Positions 16,319 through 23,667 of a stretch of DNA of 64,000 nucleotides are shown here, in pieces. Made by a program: the position numbers and the translations under genes. Position 1 is the stretch's first letter. Each line of letters opens with the position of its first letter. The DNA is from Cyclobacteriaceae bacterium (GTDB lineage Bacteria; Bacteroidota; Bacteroidia; Cytophagales; Cyclobacteriaceae): contig JAHBUE010000003.1 in the NCBI GenBank assembly GCA_019638235.1, positions 1 to 64,000 on the forward strand. The letters run 5' to 3'. The notes below the pieces were generated by a model. The model made no database searches and had not been told where the DNA came from. It saw only the letters and a program-made list of their open reading frames with translations.

Positions 16319-18604
16319 TTATCTGATTAGGGTGAGAAATCCGGTTAGAGGTTTTAGGTTGTTCGTAAATTCTATTTTGTAGAAATATGTGCCGGAGGGC
16401 AGTTCATTTCCTTTATTACTCAATCCATTGAATACCTTGTCTGTGTTGTTGTAGTTCTCAACGTCAAACACTACATCGCCCCACCGGTTGAAGATGGTTA
16501 CTTTGTTCCGGTCAGCGCCCGCAATCACATCAAGGTATTTGATGAACATAAAATCATTGAGGCCGTCTCCGTCAGGCGTAAGGCCGTTAAACACCACTAC
16601 TTCGGCAGTGATCTCAATGTCAAATACCTGTTGGGCACAAGCCAGCGAGAGGTCGCACACTTCAATTGTTACGCGATCGGTTCCGGTAAACGCATCGCCC
16701 TGGTAGTTAATCAACAGGTTATAAGCGGCATCAATTGTGGCCGGTGCGCCACGGGCAGTTTGGTTGTTGATTACGCGCAGTGAGGTAAAGTCAATGTTGT
16801 TATCCGGATCGCTTATAAAAGGAACCAGGTCTTGTTCAAGCTGTCCTTCAATCTGAACAGTAAATGTCTGCGCCTGTATTTGAGGCGGTGAATTGGATGT
16901 TCCGCCACCGCCTCCGCTGCAAGGCGGCCCGCTGATGATAACAACAGTTACCGGTTCTGACACTTCACTCGTGCAAGTGCCATTGCCTGTTTGCACGGTA
17001 AACGTACCCGCTGCATTCACCAATATCTGTTGCGTGAGTTGTCCGTTCGACCACGTGTATTGCGAAAAACCTTCGGGTGCGGCAAGCAACGCTGCGTTTC
17101 CTTCACAAAGACTTAACGTACCCGATGGATTAATCACCGGCTTGTCAATAACGGTAACGTTGGCGTTTACGGCAATGCGGTTGCTTTCGCACAACGTAAC
17201 AGGGTCGAAGATGCTGACATAGTAAGTGGTTGTTGCGCTTAACTCCGGTGTTTCAAACGAACTTCCGGTAAACAACAGGTTGTTTACAAACGGATCGTCA
17301 TACCAACGATATTCCTGTGTGCCGACCGCGCCTGTGGCGGTAAGGGTTACAGTTCCTTCGTTGCACCGGCTTACATCCTGTGCAACAGGCGAAGGAGGCG
17401 GGGTGCAACTCAACACCGTGAAATCCCGTGTTTCGATTTCGCTCCAGGTTCCGTCTGCGTCTTTCACACGCATGCTAACGGTGTGCTCGCCTGCAGCCAC
17501 ACTGATAATCGGGATTTCAAACACCTGGTTTACAACAGGGCCGGGCGTGCCCACAACCAAAGCTTCACCGTTTCCTTCACCGGGGTCGGTGCCGTCAATA
17601 AAAAATTCAGCGGCTACAATATCTCCGGTAGTAAGCGCATCTGGCGTAACATAAAACCCACGACTTTCAAAAATGCCCCACGTTCCGTTTGCACGTTTGG
17701 TGCGGATGGCTAAGAAATGAAAGCCGGGTGCAAGTGCTGTAGTGGGGAGGTTTATGGTAAAAGTTGGTGAAGGGCCTGCTGTAACCGGAATGGCCGTGCC
17801 GTTTCCCTCGCCTAGGTCTGTATCGAAAAAATATTCTGCTGCTGTAATGTCGGGCACGTCTGCAACATTGCTGGTAACATAAAACCCGCGACTTTCAAAA
17901 ATGCCCCACGTTCCGTTTGCACGCTTGGTGCGGATGGCTAAGAAATGAAAGCCTGGTGCAAGTGCTGTAGTGGGGAGGTTTATGGTAAAAGTTGGTGAAG
18001 GGCCTGCTGTAACCGGAATGGCCGTGCCGTTTCCCTCGCCTGGGTCTGTATCAAAAAAATATTCTGCTGCTGTAATGTCGGGCACGTCTGCAACATTGCC
18101 GGTAACATAAAACCCGCGACTTTCAAAAATGCCCCACGTTCCGTCAGCACGTTTGGTGCGGATGGCTAAGAAATGAAAGCCTGGTGCAAGCCCTGTAGTG
18201 GGAAGACTTACTGTAAAAGTTGGCGAAGGGCCTGCTGTAACCGGAATGGCCGTGCCGTTTCCCTCGCCTGGGTCTGTATCGAAAAAATATTCTGCCGCTG
18301 TAATGTTGGGTACATCTGCTGTGCTGCTGGTAATGTAAAACCCACGGCTTTCAAAAACGCTCCACAAGCCACCGGTTTCTTTTATGCGTATGCCCAGAAA
18401 GTGAAAACCCGGAGAAAGCGTTGCCGTGGGTATGTTAGCCGTAAATATAAGGTCGCTGCCCGAAGGCGTAAGGGTTATGGGTGTGGCGTTGCCTTTGCCC
18501 GGGTCGGTGTCAAAGAAATATTCTGCGCCAATCACGCCTTGCGCCCAACTGCCGACTGAAATCAGCAGCATGAACATAAATACCAGCGAACAATGTGTTC
18601 TCAT
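16319..18604 (-). CDS. T9SS type B adhesin-like protein with five DTDPG repeats
   Basis: 761 residues from the ATG at 18604, chosen because MRTHCSLVFMFMLLISVGSWAQ is a normal signal peptide; upstream in-frame ATGs lie in the palindromic region. Five repeats of about 78 residues (EYFFDTDPGEGNGTAIPV ... APGFHFLAIRTKR ... GIFESRGFYVT) fill the first half; repeats 2-4 are almost identical at DNA level, and repeat 4 reads DTDLG instead of DTDPG. Then come an Ig-like domain (ATGAVGTQEYRWYDD), a second Ig-like domain, a cadherin-like segment and the type B C-terminal domain (NGLTPDGDGLNDFMFIKYLD, VTIFNRWGDVVFD, LPSGTYFYKIEF). Surface-exposed or secreted by T9SS. Confidence 0.87.
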   Translation of the reverse strand: MRTHCSLVFMFMLLISVGSWAQGVIGAEYFFDTDPGKGNATPITLTPSGSDLIFTANIPTATLSPGFHFLGIRIKETGGLWSVFESRGFYITSSTADVPNITAAEYFFDTDPGEGNGTAIPVTAGPSPTFTVSLPTTGLAPGFHFLAIRTKRADGTWGIFESRGFYVTGNVADVPDITAAEYFFDTDPGEGNGTAIPVTAGPSPTFTINLPTTALAPGFHFLAIRTKRANGTWGIFESRGFYVTSNVADVPDITAAEYFFDTDLGEGNGTAIPVTAGPSPTFTINLPTTALAPGFHFLAIRTKRANGTWGIFESRGFYVTPDALTTGDIVAAEFFIDGTDPGEGNGEALVVGTPGPVVNQVFEIPIISVAAGEHTVSMRVKDADGTWSEIETRDFTVLSCTPPPSPVAQDVSRCNEGTVTLTATGAVGTQEYRWYDDPFVNNLLFTGSSFETPELSATTTYYVSIFDPVTLCESNRIAVNANVTVIDKPVINPSGTLSLCEGNAALLAAPEGFSQYTWSNGQLTQQILVNAAGTFTVQTGNGTCTSEVSEPVTVVIISGPPCSGGGGGTSNSPPQIQAQTFTVQIEGQLEQDLVPFISDPDNNIDFTSLRVINNQTARGAPATIDAAYNLLINYQGDAFTGTDRVTIEVCDLSLACAQQVFDIEITAEVVVFNGLTPDGDGLNDFMFIKYLDVIAGADRNKVTIFNRWGDVVFDVENYNNTDKVFNGLSNKGNELPSGTYFYKIEFTNNLKPLTGFLTLIR
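17640..18310 (-). repeat. Near-identical intragenic repeat units
   Basis: Three successive units of about 230 bases inside the adhesin gene share long identical stretches, for example TTTCAAAAATGCCCCACGTT at about 17668, 17897 and 18122. They encode adhesin repeats 2-4. Such identity suggests recent unequal crossover or conversion and may make copy number variable. The units abut without spacers and are coding, so they are not a CRISPR array. Confidence 0.75.
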
Positions 18605-18632
18605 CTGTTTATCTGTTTGCATATATAGTTGA

Positions 18633-18730
18633 TCCCGCATTTGCGGGAACAAGGGGACAATTGACAAAGTGTTGCCGAAAACTTGTCAATTGTTTCCCGA
18701 TAGCTATCGGGATTGTCAACTGTCAATTTG
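18633..18730. repeat. Cluster of small perfect palindromes
   Basis: The gap between the beta-helix gene and the next adhesin gene holds TCCCGCA-TT-TGCGGGA (18633-18648), an imperfect TTGACAA...TTGTCAA pair (18661-18689), and TCCCGATAGCTATCGGGA (18695-18712), a perfect 18-bp palindrome. Similar TCCCGAT..ATCGGGA hairpins lie in the element at 3901-4044. No T-run makes a classical terminator. These look like REP-type intergenic repeats that may form mRNA hairpins between two genes of the array. Confidence 0.5.
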
Positions 18731-18762
18731 AACGATAATAACATTTCATACTTAACATAACA

Positions 18763-19908
18763 CTAGTTACTCTTCCGTGCATCTACCGTTACGTTCAGGT
18801 TGCCCCCGGGGGTAACTGTAGGGTTGGTAATGTTCATGCTGAAAATTCTTGGCAGGCGGCTGTTGCGGCTGTTGTTCCAGTTCAGGCTGCCTGTGGCATC
18901 GTACAACAAGCCCATGTCCTTGCCATCGCTGCCGGAGTTATTGGCGGGGCCGCTGGCAATGGTGAAGTTCAATAAAGGAGAAGAGTCCCCGGAGTTCACT
19001 GCGGTTTGGTCGGCCATGCCCGGGTTTCCGTTGGCCACGTTGCCTCCGCCATCTACGTTGTTGTTTACGTTCCACGGAGTTGCGTTTGAAGTGGCATTGG
19101 CCGCGCTGAGCGTAATGTTGTTGGTAATGTTGTTGTTGAACGTGCTGAAACTCAACCCAAGACCTGCATTGGCCTGGTTGAAGATGTTGTTGGACAGGGT
19201 GAGGAACCGGCAGTTAACAAAAACGGGATATGCTCCGCCACCGCCATTGTTGTTGCTGTAAAAAAGGTTGTGGTCGAAGCGGATGTTTACACCGTTTGTG
19301 AGGTTGTTAACAGTAAGGCCTGAATCCCAACTATTGAGAATATAGAATATGTTATTCTGCACAAGAAAATTTTCATACGTTGCCGTTGAAGTGAATCTCA
19401 GACCTTGAGAAAAACCTGGTTGAGTATAGAAAACGCTTCCTTCAATCAGGAACCCGGTTGAACCTAATTCCCAAATAACTGGAACATAGCTGAACTGACA
19501 ACGGATTATCCGGATGTTGTTGACAGGAATATCGCCTGCTACCTGATTTCTTGAAACAGTAACTCCTGCGGTAAAAACCAGCCCGTGCAGTTCCGAACCA
19601 TCGGGGCTGCCTGGCGCAGGAGAGTTTCGGATTGTTGCACCGGCCACCCTGACCGTATGCGGCAGGTTTTTGTCGGGCGCCCAGCCGGGGCCTATCACGG
19701 CAATTTTCTTGTCCATGATGGTGAAGGCCGCATACACGTTGGGGCTTCCATATACATATACGGTGTCGCCATCGGTGCTGGCATCAATAGCGGCCTGTAT
19801 GGTGCTGAACTGCCCAATGGTAGCAGGGTTGCTGCTCACGGTGCGCACCGTAGCCCATGCGGGGATGGCAAGCGCCAGTATCAATCCAAAAGTAAGTAGT
19901 GTTTTCAT
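18763..19908 (-). CDS. Secreted right-handed beta-helix protein (copy 2)
   Basis: 381 residues with signal peptide MKTLLTFGLILALAIPAWA. The mature start (TVRTVSSNPATIGQFSTIQA, then DGDTVYVYGSPNVY) and the following FTIMDKKIAVIGPGW are shared with the beta-helix genes at 14346 and 22424. The core has Asn-rich solenoid coils (FLVQNNIFYILN, VNIRFDHNLFYSNN, LTLSNNIFNQAN), the asparagine-ladder pattern of parallel beta-helices. Near the end it has MNITNPTVTPGGNLNVTVDA. It immediately precedes, on the same strand, the adhesin at 16319-18604. No enzymatic motif is visible. Confidence 0.8.
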   Translation of the reverse strand: MKTLLTFGLILALAIPAWATVRTVSSNPATIGQFSTIQAAIDASTDGDTVYVYGSPNVYAAFTIMDKKIAVIGPGWAPDKNLPHTVRVAGATIRNSPAPGSPDGSELHGLVFTAGVTVSRNQVAGDIPVNNIRIIRCQFSYVPVIWELGSTGFLIEGSVFYTQPGFSQGLRFTSTATYENFLVQNNIFYILNSWDSGLTVNNLTNGVNIRFDHNLFYSNNNGGGGAYPVFVNCRFLTLSNNIFNQANAGLGLSFSTFNNNITNNITLSAANATSNATPWNVNNNVDGGGNVANGNPGMADQTAVNSGDSSPLLNFTIASGPANNSGSDGKDMGLLYDATGSLNWNNSRNSRLPRIFSMNITNPTVTPGGNLNVTVDARKSN

Positions 19909-19941
19909 TTGCTGTATGGGTTAATGGTTTTAATAATGTCA

Positions 19942-22416
19942 TCATCGTACCAGGGTGATGAAGCCCGCTATGGGCTTGATGTTCCCCCGGAATTCTATTT
20001 TATAGAAATAAGTGCCCGAAGGCAGTTCGCTGTCCTTGTTGTTCAGCCCCCTGAACACCCTGTCTGTGTTGTTGTAGTTCTCAACGTCAAACACCACATC
20101 GCCCCACCGGTTGAAGATGGTTACTTTGTTTTGAGATGCGTCCGAAATGACATCGAGGTATTTGATAAACATGAAATCATTGAAGCCGTCCCCGTCAGGC
20201 GTAAGCCCGTTATACACAACCACCTCGGCAGTAATCTCAATGTCAAAAATCTGCTGGGCGCAGGCCAGCGCAAGGTCGCACACCTCAACGGTTACCCGGT
20301 CGGTTCCGGTAAACGGTAAACCGGCATAATCGGCAACTAAGAAATATGCGCTGTTGACCGATGCCGGTACGCCCTGCGAAGTCTGGTTGTTCACCACCCT
20401 CAGCGAAGAAAAATCTAAGTTATTGTCCGGGTCGGAAATGAACGGTGTCAGGTCGGCTTCGAGAAGCCCTTCTATTTGCACGGTAAGGATTTGCGTATCA
20501 ATTACCGGTGGCCGGTTGGATGTGCCTTCCCCGCAAGGCGGTGTAAGCACGTTTACCACTACCGGGTCGGACGGCAGGCTGGGGCAGTTGCCGCCTGCCC
20601 GCACAACTAAGTAATACACACCCGTTGCCGACACGGTGATGGCCTGCTCCGTTGAGCCGGTTGACCAAAGATATTCAAAGCCGTCAGGCGCGATCAGTTC
20701 CACCGAACCGGTTCCGCATATAGTCGTGTTGCCGGTAACGGTAACAACAGGCTTGGGCGGAGCGGGAACCATCGTTACGGTTACTTCATCCGACACTTCG
20801 CTGGTGCAAATGCCATCGCCCGTTTGCACGGTAAACGTACCCGCTGCATTCACCAATATCTGTTGCGTGGTTTGCCCGTTCGACCAGAGGTATTGCGAAA
20901 AACCTTCGGGGGCGGCAAGCAGCGCAGCGTTGCCCTCGCACAGGTTTAACGTGCCCGATGGATTAATCACCGGCTTGTCAATAACAGTAACGGTGGCATT
21001 TACCGCAGTGCGGTTGCTTTCGCACAAGGTGGCCGGGTCAAAAATGCTGACATAGTAGGTAGTGGTTGCGCTTAACTCCGGTGTTTCAAACGGACTTCCC
21101 GTAAACAGTATATCGGAAGTGGTTCCGTTTTCATACCACCGATAGACTTGTGCGCCTGTTGCGCCCGATGCGTTAAAGGTTAATACGCCTACCCCGCACC
21201 GGCTTTGGCCGGGCGCGGTTGGCGGAGAGGGAGGCACACAGGTAAGCACCGTAAAGGTTTCTTTCACTGCAGTGCTCCAGAATCCCTTGTCATCTTTTAC
21301 GCGGATATAAATCTCATGGCTTCCTTCGGCAAGCCCGCTGGCGTCAAGTTCAAACAACTGGTCAATGGAAGGAGCCGGGGTGAAGGAAAGTTCTGTGCCC
21401 GTTAAGGCGGGGTCTGTTTCGGGATTGACATCAATAAAATATTCAGCGCGTACAAGGTTGTCGGCCTTGAAGGCATCGCCCGGCACAATGAAAAAAGTCC
21501 GTGCCGCAAAATGCCCCCAGCGGTTCTGGTTGTCCTGGTAGCGGATTACCAGCGTATGGAAACCGGGAGCCAGCCCGGTGGTTTCGATGGTGAACGAATT
21601 GGTTTGCGGGTTGCCCGCAGTAAGGGGAAGGGGCGTGGCCAGCCCCGTGCCGGGGTCGTTATCGAAAAAATATTCGGCTCTTTTGAGCGAAACCGCAACA
21701 GGGCTGGTATCAACAGGCACTATGAAAAAAGTGCGCGAAGCAAAATGCGACCACCTTCCTTCGTTGTCCTTTACCCGCACGTTGAGGCTGTGAAAGCCAG
21801 CGCCCAATGAAGTTGTGGGAACAAGGATGTTCAGGTTCAACTGGCTGCCCGGTGTTACGGGGATGTTTGTGCCGGAACCTGTGCCGGGGTCGGCATCAAA
21901 GTAATACTCGGCCTTTACCAGGTTTACTGACGGAACGAATGTGTTGGGCGGTATGATGTAAAACATCCGCGAAGCGAAATGCGACCAATGTCCGGCATTG
22001 TCGCGGAAGCGCACATTGAGGGAATGAAAGCCGGAACTCAGCGCGGCAGTAGAGGCATTGAAACTGAAATCCGCATTAGCGCCCGGTGTAAAGGCAACGG
22101 ATGTTCCGTTTCCCGTGCCGGGGTCGGTGTCCCAGAAATACTCGGCACGGTTCAGCGTTTGGGCATTGCCCGAAAGAAAAAGTATAAGAAAGAAGAGCAA
22201 CGTAATCGGGAAATACCTGCCCCTTATTGTTTTGTAATGAGATGGGATACCGGGGTGTACGACTCTTTTGTAAAGAGGCAAAGAAATTTCAAAAACACCG
22301 AAGATCACCTCTCCAAAAGGAGAAGTCGGGGTGAGGTTATAAAAAAGCAGTTTTTGAAATTCCTTTGTAAAACTGTTGCGCCCCCATGAACCAATATGAT
22401 GCTGTAGGTTAAGCAT
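19942..22416 (-). CDS. T9SS type B adhesin-like protein with four DTDPG-type repeats
   Basis: 824 residues if started at the ATG at 22416, which follows the stop of the upstream beta-helix gene by 7 bases. The signal-peptide core (PITLLFFLILFLSGNAQ) comes only at about residue 70, so the first ~65 residues are anomalous; they include a palindromic element at 22280-22366. Four repeats (RAEYFWDTDPGTGNGT, KAEYYFDADPGTGSGT, RAEYFFDNDPGTGLAT, RAEYFIDVNPETD) are followed by three Ig-like domains, a cadherin-like segment and the type B C-terminal domain (NGLTPDGDGFNDFMFIKYLD, FNRWGDVVFD). Its second half is nearly identical in DNA to the adhesin at 16319. Expected at the cell surface. Confidence 0.85.
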   Translation of the reverse strand: MLNLQHHIGSWGRNSFTKEFQKLLFYNLTPTSPFGEVIFGVFEISLPLYKRVVHPGIPSHYKTIRGRYFPITLLFFLILFLSGNAQTLNRAEYFWDTDPGTGNGTSVAFTPGANADFSFNASTAALSSGFHSLNVRFRDNAGHWSHFASRMFYIIPPNTFVPSVNLVKAEYYFDADPGTGSGTNIPVTPGSQLNLNILVPTTSLGAGFHSLNVRVKDNEGRWSHFASRTFFIVPVDTSPVAVSLKRAEYFFDNDPGTGLATPLPLTAGNPQTNSFTIETTGLAPGFHTLVIRYQDNQNRWGHFAARTFFIVPGDAFKADNLVRAEYFIDVNPETDPALTGTELSFTPAPSIDQLFELDASGLAEGSHEIYIRVKDDKGFWSTAVKETFTVLTCVPPSPPTAPGQSRCGVGVLTFNASGATGAQVYRWYENGTTSDILFTGSPFETPELSATTTYYVSIFDPATLCESNRTAVNATVTVIDKPVINPSGTLNLCEGNAALLAAPEGFSQYLWSNGQTTQQILVNAAGTFTVQTGDGICTSEVSDEVTVTMVPAPPKPVVTVTGNTTICGTGSVELIAPDGFEYLWSTGSTEQAITVSATGVYYLVVRAGGNCPSLPSDPVVVNVLTPPCGEGTSNRPPVIDTQILTVQIEGLLEADLTPFISDPDNNLDFSSLRVVNNQTSQGVPASVNSAYFLVADYAGLPFTGTDRVTVEVCDLALACAQQIFDIEITAEVVVYNGLTPDGDGFNDFMFIKYLDVISDASQNKVTIFNRWGDVVFDVENYNNTDRVFRGLNNKDSELPSGTYFYKIEFRGNIKPIAGFITLVR
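22280..22366. repeat. 87-bp palindromic element inside the adhesin 5' end
   Basis: AAAGAAATTTCAAAAAC (22280-22296) and GTTTTTGAAATTCCTTT (22350-22366) are inverted with one mismatch. Between them, ACCTCTCC and GGGGTGAGG elements resemble a dispersed Bacteroidota repeat. The length is a multiple of three and the frame stays open, lengthening the region before the signal peptide of the adhesin. Confidence 0.5.
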
Positions 22417-22423
22417 GGTCTGC

Positions 22424-23533
22424 TTAATTGTTTACCCTCGCCTTTACGTTCACGTTCAGGCTGGTTCCCGGCTGTATGGTGGTGTTGGAAATGTTCATTT
22501 CCGTTACCTGGGGTATGGGCGGCAACGGGCTTGTATCGTAGCCGCTGCCCGGTGCGCCACCGCTGGGGAAGGGAAAAGCCCCGCCATATATGCCTAAGTC
22601 CGTGCCGTCCGTTCCGGCATCTTTGGCTTGCGAGGCAGCGGCAATGCGGTAGTTGGCCGTATCGGAATAAGCTCCCAGGCTGGGAGCATCTGTGAACGGA
22701 TTTGATCCCGGTACAATGTTGTTGGCGGCCGTGTTGCTTTGGGAGGCAAAATCATCGGTAGGCGCAGTGGGCGATATGGTATTGAGTATGGAAAAATTGT
22801 TGTTGAAGGTGTTGAAGCTGACTGTTCCAGTCATTACATTGCCCGTAGTGCGCATGAAAATATTGTTGGTAACTACTGTATAAAACAACCTGTCAAGGTT
22901 ATTGCTGCCGAAAAAAATGTTGTGGTCAATAATGATGGTGTTTGAACTGAAATCAAGTATTTGCCCGGTTATTATATTGTTTTGAATGATAGTGTTTGTT
23001 GCGGTAAGCGTTGTTGCGGTAGCACCGGAACCTGACCACCTGCCTGATATTTGTGCGATAATATTATTATAGATATGCCAATTGTTGCAAAAACCATTGG
23101 TTCCAGTACCTTCATTCCATAGACTGATAACATTTATTCTGTTTCTAAATAAAATTACATCATTAACACTGTGCGTACTTACGCCATTGCCAAGTCTGTT
23201 TGTAATAAAGAAACCTGTAATCACTGACCCACTGGCATCCTGCAATCCGGCATCTTTAATTACTCTTATCCAATTAACTCTTGTAGCAAAGTTAAACTCA
23301 TTATTGGAGTTGTAGCCCGCCCCGATTAGCACCAAACGTTTGTTGATGGTAAAGTCAGGATAAGTGAACTGTGAACCGTGTACGTAAATGGTGTCGCCAT
23401 GGTCGGCAGCGGCAATGGCATCCGTTACGTTTTCATATTGCGCAGGGCGGTTGGGGTTGTTGCTTACGGTGAAGATGGTGGCCTGGGCGGCAAACGCCAA
23501 CACGCAGAGCAGTAAGGAAATAATAGTTTTCAT
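22424..23533 (-). CDS. Secreted right-handed beta-helix protein (copy 1)
   Basis: 369 residues with signal peptide MKTIISLLLCVLAFAAQA. It shares with the two later copies the start TIFTVSNNPNRPAQYENVTD, GDTIYVHGSQFTYPDFTI and the strand NKRLVLIGAGYNSNN. The middle is a parallel beta-helix of Asn-rich coils (VILFRNRINVISLWN, TIIQNNIITGQI, TIIIDHNIFFGSN), and the end, VTEMNISNTTIQPGTSLNV, matches the end of the copy at 18763. It is the promoter-proximal gene of the minus-strand array, divergent from the histidine kinase gene at 23668. Confidence 0.8.
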   Translation of the reverse strand: MKTIISLLLCVLAFAAQATIFTVSNNPNRPAQYENVTDAIAAADHGDTIYVHGSQFTYPDFTINKRLVLIGAGYNSNNEFNFATRVNWIRVIKDAGLQDASGSVITGFFITNRLGNGVSTHSVNDVILFRNRINVISLWNEGTGTNGFCNNWHIYNNIIAQISGRWSGSGATATTLTATNTIIQNNIITGQILDFSSNTIIIDHNIFFGSNNLDRLFYTVVTNNIFMRTTGNVMTGTVSFNTFNNNFSILNTISPTAPTDDFASQSNTAANNIVPGSNPFTDAPSLGAYSDTANYRIAAASQAKDAGTDGTDLGIYGGAFPFPSGGAPGSGYDTSPLPPIPQVTEMNISNTTIQPGTSLNVNVKARVNN

Positions 23534-23667
23534 AGCTTAAATATTTGATTGGTTAAATTTACCGGCTGCCCTGTTCCGGCTCAATACCGGGAAACGGTCA
23601 TTTATGCCCTGAAAAAACTACCGGAAAGCAGGTAGAAAACTGTTTGTAAAGCCGTACTTTGGAAGGT

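Noticed and set aside
17640..18310. CRISPR-like repeat array
   Set aside because: Repeats are about 230 bases, coding and contiguous without unique spacers. They are protein repeats.
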